A stretch of DNA of 51,070 nt. Origin: Fidelibacterota bacterium. GTDB lineage: Bacteria; Fidelibacterota; Marinisomatia; SCGC-AAA003-L08; JACNLC01. Under the pieces are notes generated by a model. The model had not been told where the DNA came from. It searched no databases and saw only the letters and a list, made by a program, of their open reading frames with translations. Position 1 is the stretch's first letter. Every line of letters starts with the position of its first letter. Below, piece after piece: positions 42,498 through 50,948 of this stretch. The position numbers were made by a program, and so were the translations under genes. Where the stretch lies: contig JABMOW010000051.1 in assembly GCA_013204025.1 (NCBI GenBank), forward strand, positions 1 to 51,070, read 5' to 3'.

Positions 42498-43789
42498 TCA
42501 GTACCTCCGTTTTTTTCAGGGATCACCCTGACGATGGTTCGATTGTCGCGCCTCAGGTATGTTTGGGCAGCAGTCAACACATCCTGTCGTGTGACATTCA
42601 TATATCGATCAATCATGTTGAAGACCATTTGGTAGTCATTAAAAATCATGTAGTAATTGGATATTTCCGTGCTTTTCCCCAATAGTGTTGACATCTCGAA
42701 AATCAGTTGAGATGCTAGTTGGTTTTTTGCTTTTTGCAATTCGCGTGGAGAAACAAGTGTTTCAGACAAACGATCGATTTGCTTATCAAATTGACCTAAA
42801 ACCCGATCCCCGGAAATCCCGGGACGTACCCGGAAATCAAATAAAAACAGATCCGGATCAATTCCCCAGTGAAATGTACCTGATACGTCAATGGCAATTT
42901 GTGAATCATGCACCAGTTTTTTCACTAAACGGGAGCTATCACCATCTCCCATGATCTGTTGAATAATGTCCAGTGTTGCGGTGTCACGATGATTACCCGC
43001 GCATCCCAAATAACCCATCAGCCAACGCTCAAGTTCAGCCGGTCGGTGGATCTCAACCATTCGTTCACCATCGTTATTCGGTTCTGTTATTGATTGAGAA
43101 TCGGTTAATTTAGCCACAGGCATTGAGCCGTAGGCGGATTCCAGTTTATCGATCACATTTGGATAAACAACGTCTCCTGCGATAATGAGAATTGCGTTTG
43201 AAGGGGAATAATATTTCCGGTAGAAGGATTTACAGTCGGAAAGAGTTATTTCGTTCAGGTCTTCCATCCATCCCACCACAGGCCAGTGGTAGGGGTGCTT
43301 TGTGAAAGCATTTTTATTAAGGGTTTCCCACATGGTTCCCGGAATGGAATTTTCAATGGACATACGCCGTTCTTCTTTCACCACATCCCGTTCCGAGTTA
43401 AACATTTTTTTTGTCAATGACAGATTTGCCATTCTATCGGATTCCATGTCAATCACCAGATCAAGACAGTCAGTTGGAAAGACCTCGTAATATGATGTCA
43501 TATCCTTGGAAGTCCATGCATTCGAATTTCCGCCGTTAGCTTCGAGCAGTTGGTCGAATACGCCCTCGCCATATTTTTTCGATCCGTTGAACATCATGTG
43601 TTCGAACAGGTGGGACATACCGGTAATTCCATGAGATTGGGCGGTTTTCTGGTATTCGTTGCGCGAGCCCACTTTGAATGTTGTGTTATAGCAGACGATG
43701 GGCAACGAATGGTCTTCGATGATCAAAACCAGCATGCCGTTTGACAAGCGGTGCTCCCTGATGGGAAAAGTGTAGGTGATCTTTTTCAA
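42494..43789 (-). CDS. M16-family zinc metallopeptidase, catalytic subunit
   Basis: 431 residues, with the inverted zinc motif H60-L-F-E63-H64 ('GMSHLFEHMMFNGS') and downstream glutamates in 'NSERDVVKEERRM' for the third ligand, plus the second-lobe signature 'GDSSRLVKKLVHDSQIAIDV'. No signal peptide is visible. It begins at a TTG codon, since no ATG fits before residue 19; a TATAAT box ends 7 bases upstream, which would suit a leaderless transcript. It overlaps the non-catalytic partner by 4 bases. Confidence 0.9.
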   Translation of the reverse strand: MKKITYTFPIREHRLSNGMLVLIIEDHSLPIVCYNTTFKVGSRNEYQKTAQSHGITGMSHLFEHMMFNGSKKYGEGVFDQLLEANGGNSNAWTSKDMTSYYEVFPTDCLDLVIDMESDRMANLSLTKKMFNSERDVVKEERRMSIENSIPGTMWETLNKNAFTKHPYHWPVVGWMEDLNEITLSDCKSFYRKYYSPSNAILIIAGDVVYPNVIDKLESAYGSMPVAKLTDSQSITEPNNDGERMVEIHRPAELERWLMGYLGCAGNHRDTATLDIIQQIMGDGDSSRLVKKLVHDSQIAIDVSGTFHWGIDPDLFLFDFRVRPGISGDRVLGQFDKQIDRLSETLVSPRELQKAKNQLASQLIFEMSTLLGKSTEISNYYMIFNDYQMVFNMIDRYMNVTRQDVLTAAQTYLRRDNRTIVRVIPEKNGGTE

Positions 43790-43796
43790 TTATTTA

Positions 43797-43802
43797 ATTA
43801 TA
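43797..43802 (-). promoter_or_regulatory. TATAAT -10 box just before the TTG start of the M16 gene
   Basis: A perfect -10 hexamer on the minus strand, 7 bases from the TTG start codon at 43789. No good -35 is seen at 17 bp spacing. Transcription could start at or near the initiation codon. Confidence 0.4.
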
Positions 43803-43813
43803 CTCTGGTTAAG

Positions 43814-43836
43814 GACGCCGAATTTATGACGCCGAA
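43814..43836. repeat. 9-bp direct repeat upstream of the M16 operon
   Basis: GACGCCGAA at 43814-43822 and again at 43828-43836 (14-bp period), just upstream of the -10 box. It could be an activator or repressor site. Confidence 0.4.
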
Positions 43837-43924
43837 GTGAGGATGGATGAGTGAAAAATGGGGAGTGGGAGAAATTGTTTTATGGTGTAGTGCAAATGAG
43901 ACTTGGTGAAATAGATGGACTCAG

Positions 43925-43994
43925 CGGCCCGCATAACCGGCCGGCAATGGAGCGTAACGGAAATGCTAGCAAGTGTTGATTCGGTTGTTAGGCG
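43925..43994 (-). repeat. attC-like site after the 1179-residue gene
   Basis: In minus orientation it starts CGCCTAACAA (R'' box GCCTAAC, 43993-43987) and ends near CGGTTATGCGGGCCG. The inner bases AACCG and CGGTT pair, and the overall length (about 70 bp) fits attC sites. Pairing in the middle is poor and the terminal R' box is degenerate, so this may be a decayed site. Confidence 0.4.
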
Positions 43995-44000
43995 TTGGGA

Positions 44001-47000
44001 TTAGTCATCATCACGATTTTTGTGTTCGTTAATTACTTGCTCTGCCTCGCGCTCATAGCTATCAGCTAAACCTCTTAACGTAACAGCAAATCTCTGAAAA
44101 CCGGCATTCTCCACATCCTCTGCTTTACGGCGAAACTGTTCAGATAGTTCTTTTTCTTGTTTGCCTGTTGGGTCAACCAAATGAAAACCACGTGAGTTGT
44201 ATTTCCCCGTCCTGAAACCATTTCGCATGTGTTCAGCATCACGGTCATTTAAAGCTGTGGCGACAGCTCGATGTATCCACAATCCTTCCGGATCAGAAGG
44301 GGCGTAAATCAAAGCTTCGCCGATATTGATTAACGCCACTACCAGGTGCCCTGATTCCGCGCTGAGTGTAGTTACGCGCCTGAGCCATTCGTTGAAATGC
44401 TCTGCGCCGAAGGTTTTATCTTTTTGTGACCCGGGAGATGTTTTCCACTCGTTCAACAATCGCCTGGCATTTGTTGCTATTGCCTTTGATTCCTTCGTTG
44501 GTTTTTGCGATGGTTGATCCCGTTTCTTCGAGCGGTATATCAGCCGAATCACTTCACAAAAGAACTCCGGATCACTGGCTAGTCTACTCTCAAGGTATTT
44601 GGGAGCAGCCCCTCTATGGCGGTCCAATATTGGGAGATACGCCCACTCAACTTTAAAGAGGTCGTCGTAAGCAACCGTCGGTTCTGACTGAAGAAACTTG
44701 ATCAGTTCGACGATGCGATATCCGTCTGTCGTGTGGGCGGGTTCACTAGAAGAAAGTGCGGTGAGCAATGCACGGATGCATTGATTAACATTGATTAGCT
44801 GCTTGGCACGGCGTATTCTATCCAAGCAGTTGATCGCTGAATGTGGTCTGCCATGTTCGATAAGCTTTTCAATAGCAATGGCAAGATCTCCGTCAACCTG
44901 ATGGGCATTGGCTCTGGCGCGGGACCAATATTCACCCTGGTTTTCCTCAAGCCATTGGGAAGCACGATCCCATGCCTCCTTGGTAAATGGCAAACAAGCT
45001 AGGAAGTAGCCTATCTGCCCTGGTGTCCAACCTGATTTATCAAGGTTATCACACCACTCCCAACCGTTGATGTGGTACCGCCTCCAGATAAACCCGCTCA
45101 ATAAAGCCTTGTGCTTGCTGTCAGTTGTATCCAGAAAATTAGGAAAAAGGTTCTGTTCAAACACCATATCCGAAATGATGCCAAGCGCGTGACCCACTTT
45201 TTCCGGCGAATCTACGGTCTCGGTAAATCGGATGACTTGACCGACTCCATATTGCTGAAAGATTTTTGTAATTGCCACTTCCCGCAGTGAATCGAGTCTC
45301 CTCTGCTGCTCATCCCAATTGTCGTTCTCCTCAAAAAGGCTAAAGTCGTCATCTGTAAAAAGATGTTGGTATAGGTTGAATGGGTCTGTCGGGGCGAGCT
45401 GTTCGGCAACATTCTCAATGCGGATAATTAGCTCGTCAGGCAATGCCCATTTTGCATCAGCGAACCGCCTGTGTTTGTTTGTGAATTTCGTGAGATGCTC
45501 CCAAAGCAAAAGTTGTTGGTCCTCAGGAAGCTCGGAAATGGTTTGCGAGGCAAGAACTTCGACAAGTTGATCAAAGGCTGGTTGAGGAAGATTATCAAAA
45601 TGATCAATCAATCCGGAAAGCCGTGCGGTATCGTAACCGGTGGCACCCACTGCAAGCTTCGCATAGAAAGACATCTGTTGCCAGTATTCCTGATGCGTTA
45701 CGCCCTTTTCCCAGTCATCGGGGATTGTCTTCCGCCATTTTGGCTTATGTGATCCGGAAGAGGTCTGGTGTTGGCCTGGTAGAAGCTGAATGATCAGATT
45801 CCAGGCGATACCCGGCGACTCGCTAAGGAGCGTTCGCACCGCCACATTGCGCTTATCAACAGATGCCAGAGTTTGAGGCAGCCAGGGAAGAAAAATGGTT
45901 GCCAGCGAATTGGAAGGACGATTGGTCCACTGACCACCGGGATCATGGCTGGCAAGTTCGCCAAGTGCAACACAGACTCGAACAAGGTATTGTTCATCCC
46001 AGGCCAACCCTTCCAGAGCCCAGAGTAGACCAGTTATATAGTTCCCGCCAGTGATGCCGTTGCCCTCCTGGGCAAAAAGCTCATCAAAAGGACAGGAAGT
46101 CAGACGTAACGCCTTCTCGACAGCATCAAGGAATTCACCTGGGGCGGCTTCAGCCAGAGTGGGTAATAAACTGTTCAGACTGCCCCACAGAACCCAATCA
46201 GTGTCAGCAAGAATTTCACGTATCACCAGTACGCAGGTCGTATCAGCTTTTCCTTGAGAGCAGTTGCTACACGAATCCGGCTGGCTGCCCAGAATCGCCA
46301 ATCCTTCAGCGATTCCTTCTCGCAATACGTGGGAACACTCCAACATCTTACCGTGGATACTGGCCGCATATCGTTCTTCAGCCGGTAATTCGAAAGCAGG
46401 GTCAGGTTTTTTCAGTACGGCGAGAGTAATGGACTTAAAGGTGTCGAGATTTTGATCAAGGATGCGCGATCCCAGCAGGTTCCAAAGCTCGGCTCGATTG
46501 ACAACTTTCCAGGTGCCGTTTTTGAGCGACAATGGGCTGTCAGGACAGTGCAATATTTCTCGTGCCTTCTGTAGCCAGGCGTCATAACCGATTCCAAGCA
46601 ACTGGGTAATCGCTTCAATGTCGCATTTACTCTTTTCATTCCAAGCACCAATAAGAACCGCCAATGCCAAGTAGGTGGCGTCGGGATGTTGTGACCACTC
46701 TATGCTGGCCACCTGAGGCCTAGTAAGATTTTCTGGAATTGCTCTAATCGGCTCAGTTACAAAAATATTTGTTAACTCTTCTGGTAGATCGTCCCTAGTG
46801 ATGCATCCTGCGTGATGATTTCGGTTGTTAGTGAATTCCAGGATCCGGCTCCACACAAATCTTGGTGACTCTGGCTTAAATTGCGAGATGTGAGAGTTGA
46901 TGAGTGATAGCACAACCCCTTCTTCTTCACCCAAGTCATATCCAAGCAAATAGAAATCCTTAAGAAATCCATGGAAATCTTCATCAGTAAGATCGGTCCC

Positions 47001-47540
47001 GCCATTGGCGACCTTTAAATGGTGTCGGAATGCGTCTAGCTTCTTACGCTTCACATCAGAGCTGAAATTTGATATGGCAATATCTCTAAAGAATCGAGCG
47101 GCATCATTTGGATTGGCTCGCGCATGGTTAAGTAACCATGCAACTTCGGAATCAGTTTTACTAAGTGGACCGGTAATAAGACCAATTACATCCCTGCCTT
47201 TTGCAAAAACCTTGGTGTTGTTAAAATCATTCCAGGCGGCCTGCATTACCTCGCCGAATAAAGGGCTGCCTTGAGTGATTGCAATTGAATGCTTTATCTG
47301 CCCGAGTAGCTTTCGCAGTTCCTTGTTGCTTGTGTTTTCTACAACAACGATGAAATCGTCAGTATCAAAACCGTCGATCTTACCTTGAAGTTTTATTTCC
47401 CCAATGGGCCAGCAGGGAAGACAAGGGGCATACCCGCCGGTGAGCATCAACGTGACAAAAGATGCCTGCACGTGAGCTTCAAAATGAGCGCCTCCTCCTC
47501 CGGTGGAAAATGGATTGCTAAGATTTTTCTTTTTCGTCAT
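44001..47540 (-). CDS. large nuclease-like helical protein, putative defence effector
   Basis: 1179 residues, with AAGGA 6 bases before the ATG. The N-terminus (about 14-90) has the elements of a PD-(D/E)XK nuclease related to Mrr/Cap4 dsDNA nucleases: a Gly-rich start and helix with Glu21 ('GGGGAHFEAHV'), Asp61-Asp62 on the next strand ('DGFDTDDFIVVV') and 'LLGQIKHSI' supplying the Q-x-K (Gln81, Lys83). Residues about 90-220 resemble the linker seen after such nucleases ('SNFSSDVKRKKLDAFRHHL', 'LGYDLGEEEGV'). The rest is mainly alpha-helical ('TGLLWALEGLAWDEQYL', 'DPGGQWTNRPSNSLATIFLP') and reads like a solenoid sensor. No Walker A motif is found. It stands alone, in a cassette-like element. 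Function is inferred, not shown. Confidence 0.6.
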   Translation of the reverse strand: MTKKKNLSNPFSTGGGGAHFEAHVQASFVTLMLTGGYAPCLPCWPIGEIKLQGKIDGFDTDDFIVVVENTSNKELRKLLGQIKHSIAITQGSPLFGEVMQAAWNDFNNTKVFAKGRDVIGLITGPLSKTDSEVAWLLNHARANPNDAARFFRDIAISNFSSDVKRKKLDAFRHHLKVANGGTDLTDEDFHGFLKDFYLLGYDLGEEEGVVLSLINSHISQFKPESPRFVWSRILEFTNNRNHHAGCITRDDLPEELTNIFVTEPIRAIPENLTRPQVASIEWSQHPDATYLALAVLIGAWNEKSKCDIEAITQLLGIGYDAWLQKAREILHCPDSPLSLKNGTWKVVNRAELWNLLGSRILDQNLDTFKSITLAVLKKPDPAFELPAEERYAASIHGKMLECSHVLREGIAEGLAILGSQPDSCSNCSQGKADTTCVLVIREILADTDWVLWGSLNSLLPTLAEAAPGEFLDAVEKALRLTSCPFDELFAQEGNGITGGNYITGLLWALEGLAWDEQYLVRVCVALGELASHDPGGQWTNRPSNSLATIFLPWLPQTLASVDKRNVAVRTLLSESPGIAWNLIIQLLPGQHQTSSGSHKPKWRKTIPDDWEKGVTHQEYWQQMSFYAKLAVGATGYDTARLSGLIDHFDNLPQPAFDQLVEVLASQTISELPEDQQLLLWEHLTKFTNKHRRFADAKWALPDELIIRIENVAEQLAPTDPFNLYQHLFTDDDFSLFEENDNWDEQQRRLDSLREVAITKIFQQYGVGQVIRFTETVDSPEKVGHALGIISDMVFEQNLFPNFLDTTDSKHKALLSGFIWRRYHINGWEWCDNLDKSGWTPGQIGYFLACLPFTKEAWDRASQWLEENQGEYWSRARANAHQVDGDLAIAIEKLIEHGRPHSAINCLDRIRRAKQLINVNQCIRALLTALSSSEPAHTTDGYRIVELIKFLQSEPTVAYDDLFKVEWAYLPILDRHRGAAPKYLESRLASDPEFFCEVIRLIYRSKKRDQPSQKPTKESKAIATNARRLLNEWKTSPGSQKDKTFGAEHFNEWLRRVTTLSAESGHLVVALINIGEALIYAPSDPEGLWIHRAVATALNDRDAEHMRNGFRTGKYNSRGFHLVDPTGKQEKELSEQFRRKAEDVENAGFQRFAVTLRGLADSYEREAEQVINEHKNRDDD

Positions 47541-47827
47541 TTATAGTCCTTGCCTGATTTTCATGCCTAACTAAGTTTATAAAAACCAGATAATAATTAT
47601 GACTGCAGCAATGCGTGGCGAATACTATATACATGGACTGAATTCTGTTCATTAATGTCACTGTTATCATAAATGTTATAAATATTTTGTAACCTTATTG
47701 CTTAAAAGCTCTGGTACAGCAAGTACACCAATATTTTCTAAATCGAATTCTGCACGCGCAGGTACAGAGAAAAATAGTTGGTTTTATTTGAAAATTCCGG
47801 ACTTATGGTTAGTATCATTATATTCAA

Positions 47828-48112
47828 TTACTCAAACCATGATTGATAATTTGGGTCGAGATTGAAGTTGATGCATTCGCCAAAATTGCAATCCACATCC
47901 GGCATAGGAGCCACATTGCGGGTTGATCCTATATTGTACAGATCATTAAGATGGGTATTTATCTGGTAATATTCTCCTACCTTCATCATCAACAGCGTTG
48001 TGTCTGTGTTTATAATTGAATACGTGAGATACACCCATGCACCACCACAGGGCTTGTTTCCGAAACCCGTCCATCTGCAATCGGAGACGTCAACACATTC
48101 AGAGGTTCCGAT
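47828..48112 (-). pseudogene. severed second repeat of the Cys-rich lipoprotein
   Basis: The codon immediately after the TAA stop of the lipoprotein gene continues in the same frame for 95 codons to the next stop. The translation ('GTSECVDVSDCRWTGFGNKP', 'CGGAWVYLTYSIINTDTTLL', 'DLYNI', 'DVDCNFGECINF') aligns unit for unit with the repeat in the upstream protein ('CAQASDCRISQFGSKPCGG', 'YKIYSITNVDMTLL', 'HLYGI', 'ELDCVEEECVAV'). It has no ATG or ribosome site of its own; a GTG at 48034 is mid-domain. It is a remnant, or is reached only by readthrough. Confidence 0.7.
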
Positions 48113-48589
48113 TTAATCAAATATTTCATATTTTAATTGGGTAAGTGTGTCCCAGGTAATGGTCGTGTAGGGGGTTACTGCAACGCACTCTTCTTCTACA
48201 CAATCAAGTTCCTCCGGAACGTTTACCACCATACAATCAGATAAAATGCCATACAGATGATTGACATAATAATTGAAATCGTAGTAGTCATCGATTTTTG
48301 TTTGCAGGAGTGTCATGTCAACATTGGTGATGGAGTAGATTTTATATCCTGATGGGCCACCACACGGCTTTGAACCAAATTGGGAAATTCGACAATCAGA
48401 GGCTTGAGCACAAGTGGGTGTGTCGATCAGGTAATCGATTTCCTGTTCCATCAAAACCAACGTATCAAAATCATCCGATTGCTGGCGGTAATCCAGAACA
48501 GACTCATCGAATTTTTTATCACAACCGGAAAACAGCCCAATAATTGGAATTGAGATCAGTAAAATGAAAAATACAATTTGCTTGTTCAT
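48113..48589 (-). CDS. Cys-rich lipoprotein, two-repeat protein truncated by TAA
   Basis: The ATG at 48589 is chosen for its upstream AAGGGG and because the protein then opens with a lipoprotein signal ('FILLISIPIIGLFSGC', lipidated Cys23). The 158-residue product has one conserved domain: Cys pairs in 'CAQASDCRISQFGSKPCGGP' and 'SDCMVV..ELDCVEEECVAV', with 'YKIYSITNVDMTLLQTKIDD' between, probably disulfide-bonded in the periplasm. The tail 'LTQLKYEIFD' aligns with the start of the repeat unit ('LMEQEIDYLID'), and the TAA falls where the first unit has Leu (CTG). The family is unknown to me; I have the impression of similar lipoproteins in Bacteroidota. Confidence 0.75.
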   Translation of the reverse strand: MNKQIVFFILLISIPIIGLFSGCDKKFDESVLDYRQQSDDFDTLVLMEQEIDYLIDTPTCAQASDCRISQFGSKPCGGPSGYKIYSITNVDMTLLQTKIDDYYDFNYYVNHLYGILSDCMVVNVPEELDCVEEECVAVTPYTTITWDTLTQLKYEIFD

Positions 48590-48779
48590 TTTAATCCCCT
48601 TAAGGATATACAAAATGGTTATAAATATTATTAAAAATCCTGTAAATAATTTAGAGAATTTTCCGCATTAACTATCAGAAAATATAACTTATAATTTTGG
48701 ATTTATCGGTCTGATATTCCATATCCTTATTTCTTCAAATTTCGGCGATTTTCACCGTATATTACGTGTTCGTTTTAAT

Positions 48780-49850
48780 ATGATAGAATCCACAAAACAG
48801 CCAATCGATAAGATAAACACTCCTGAAAAATTAGAAGAGGATTTTCTCACTGATCAGTCTTTACGCCCTTCTCAATTTTCTGATTTTGTAGGGCAGAAAG
48901 AGACCGTTGAAAATCTCAAGATTTATATTCAGGCAGCGAAGCAACGGGGCGAGGCTCTTGATCATGTGTTGTTGTTTGGTCCTCCCGGGTTGGGAAAAAC
49001 GACGCTTGCTAATATTATCGCCAGAGAACTGGGTGTAAACATCAAATTGTCATCCGGCCCTGTGCTTGACCGTGCAGGTGATCTGGCAGGTATCCTGACA
49101 AATCTGGCTGAACATGACGTATTTTTCATAGATGAAATCCATCGATTGAATAGCGTTGTGGAGGAGTATTTGTACTCCGCGATGGAAGATTATACCATCG
49201 ACATTATGCTGGATAAAGGACCAAGCGCACGTAGTATCCAATTGAACCTGAATCCGTTCACGTTGGTCGGCGCCACCACTCGATTGGGCAATCTCACTTC
49301 TCCTTTAAGAGATCGTTTCGGTGTAGTGCTTCGGCTGGATTTTTATGATGAAAATGAATTGCTAAAGATAATTCGACGCTCTGCTTCGATTCTGGATGTG
49401 AGGATTGATGAAGAGGGGGGGCATGAAATCTCCCGTCGTTCGCGAGGTACACCGAGAGTCGCAAACCGTATTTTGCGACGTGCACGTGATTTTGCACAGG
49501 TAAAATCCAACGGAATCATAGATATCCATATGGCAAAAGATTCACTTGACCGACTGGGGATTGATGAAACTGGTTTGGATGAAATGGATCGACGCATCCT
49601 GGACGCGCTAGTGAATAAATTTAGCGGCGGTCCTGTAGGATTGGATTCTCTTGGCGTTGCAATATCTGAAGACGCACGCACCATCGGGGAAGTCTATGAA
49701 CCCTACCTCATCAAAGAGGGATTCATCCAACGAACTCCACGTGGCAGAATCGCACTTGAAAAAACATATTTACGATTGAATGTCAAACCGAGGGTAGAAA
49801 AAAATCCCCCCGGATTGGCAGGCAATCGTCCAACATTATTTGAAAATTAA
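48780..49850 (+). CDS. ruvB: Holliday junction branch migration ATPase RuvB
   Basis: 356 residues. The hexameric motor works with RuvA and RuvC on Holliday junctions. Walker A 'GPPGLGKT' (67-74), Walker B 'FFIDEIHRL', sensor 1 '[20 protein letters not shown]' and the C-terminal winged helix ('[20 protein letters not shown]', '[12 protein letters not shown]') are all intact. An N-terminal extension of about 25 residues precedes the usual '[12 protein letters not shown]'. queA follows 9 bp downstream, a common ruvB neighbour. Confidence 0.97.
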   Translation: MIESTKQPIDKINTPEKLEEDFLTDQSLRPSQFSDFVGQKETVENLKIYIQAAKQRGEALDHVLLFGPPGLGKTTLANIIARELGVNIKLSSGPVLDRAGDLAGILTNLAEHDVFFIDEIHRLNSVVEEYLYSAMEDYTIDIMLDKGPSARSIQLNLNPFTLVGATTRLGNLTSPLRDRFGVVLRLDFYDENELLKIIRRSASILDVRIDEEGGHEISRRSRGTPRVANRILRRARDFAQVKSNGIIDIHMAKDSLDRLGIDETGLDEMDRRILDALVNKFSGGPVGLDSLGVAISEDARTIGEVYEPYLIKEGFIQRTPRGRIALEKTYLRLNVKPRVEKNPPGLAGNRPTLFEN

Positions 49851-49859
49851 AGAGGTATT

Positions 49860-50918
49860 ATGTTAATCGGATCACCCGAAAAACCACCCCGTTTATCAGA
49901 GTTTGAACTTGAAATTCCTGAAAACCTGATTGCTCAATATCCAACAGAAAAACGTGATGAGTGCAAACTCATGGTACTGGATAGATCAGACCATTCGATT
50001 AAGCATCGACAGTTCAAAGATGTGGCGGATTACTTTAGAAAAGGCGATATCCTCGCTGTCAATAACACCAAAGTGTATCCAGCTCGATTATTTGCACGGA
50101 AAGACAATAACGACTCCATCGTAGAAGTATTTCTACTGAGGGAACTGCAAAAAGACTTGTGGGAAGCCATGGTGAAACCCGCTCGGAAAGTTCGTATTGG
50201 CAACAAGCTGCATTTCGGTGAAGGAATCACCTGCGATGTTATTGACAATACCATATCCGGCGGACGAGTTGTTCGCTTCGAATATTCGGTGGACTCTCTG
50301 TACCCTTTCATCGATAAAGAAGGTTTGTCCCCGTTGCCTCCATACATTAAACGCGACCCCATCCCGGATGACAAAGAGAATTATCAAACCGTGTACGCCT
50401 CACAACGCGGGTCTGTAGCAGCACCGACTGCGGGTATTCATTTCACTCCCGAATTGCTGGATAATATCCGTGCAAAGGGTGCGAAAGTAGTGGAGGTCAC
50501 TCTTCATATCGGACTGGGTACATTCCGCCCCATCATGGTAGAGGATCTGACGCGGCATAACATGGATTCCGAATTTTTCCATATTTCGTATGAAGCAGCC
50601 GATACCCTTAATAACGCGCGAAAAAAGAAGCGATCCATCATGGCGGTTGGGACATCTACAGTCCGTGCAATGGAAACCGTTTCCGTTTCCCGAAATCAGA
50701 TCACCGCAAAAAAGGCATGGACGGATAAATTCATTTTCCCGCCTTATGATTTTAAAATGGTGGATAAACTGGTGACCAATTTCCATCAACCCAAATCCAC
50801 ATTGATGATGATGATCGCGGCGTTCGGGAAAAAAGATTTCGTTCTAGAAGCTTACCACGAAGCGATCAAGGAAAAATATCGGTTTTACAGCTACGGCGAT
50901 GCCATGCTGATCATCTAA
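49860..50918 (+). CDS. queA: tRNA preQ1(34) S-adenosylmethionine ribosyltransferase-isomerase
   Basis: 352 residues. Transfers and isomerises the ribosyl moiety of SAM onto preQ1 at tRNA wobble position 34, giving epoxyqueuosine. Family signatures: 'IPENLIAQYPTEKRDECKLM' at the N-terminus, 'AVNNTKVYPARLFARK', 'LSPLPPYIKR', 'YQTVYASQRGSVAAPTAGIH', 'LHIGLGTFRPI' and 'TNFHQPKSTLMMMIAAF'. Full length. GAGG (49852-49855) serves as the ribosome site. It is probably cotranscribed with ruvB. Confidence 0.97.
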   Translation: MLIGSPEKPPRLSEFELEIPENLIAQYPTEKRDECKLMVLDRSDHSIKHRQFKDVADYFRKGDILAVNNTKVYPARLFARKDNNDSIVEVFLLRELQKDLWEAMVKPARKVRIGNKLHFGEGITCDVIDNTISGGRVVRFEYSVDSLYPFIDKEGLSPLPPYIKRDPIPDDKENYQTVYASQRGSVAAPTAGIHFTPELLDNIRAKGAKVVEVTLHIGLGTFRPIMVEDLTRHNMDSEFFHISYEAADTLNNARKKKRSIMAVGTSTVRAMETVSVSRNQITAKKAWTDKFIFPPYDFKMVDKLVTNFHQPKSTLMMMIAAFGKKDFVLEAYHEAIKEKYRFYSYGDAMLII

Positions 50919-50948
50919 CCGGGAACTCACTCAAAAAAACCACTAGTT

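Larger units (their letters stand above)
43925..47570 (-). mobile_element. candidate integron-type gene cassette (isolated)
   Basis: On the minus strand the element opens at the G^TTAGGC junction (GTTAGGC at 47571-47565), has a 30-base leader with AAGGA, one 1179-codon ORF filling nearly all of it, and an attC-like site starting 6 bases after the stop. The interior is visibly richer in GC than the flanks. No integron integrase is in the window, so this would be a lone (SALIN-like) cassette. At about 3.6 kb it is large for a cassette. The 3' half-site after the attC-like stem is not a good GTTRRRY. Confidence 0.42.

Noticed and set aside
47160..47190. 'LITGPLSKTDSE' in the cassette protein as a Walker A motif
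   Set aside because: The Gly before Lys-Thr is missing (GPLSKT, not GxxxxGKT), and no Walker B partner was seen nearby.
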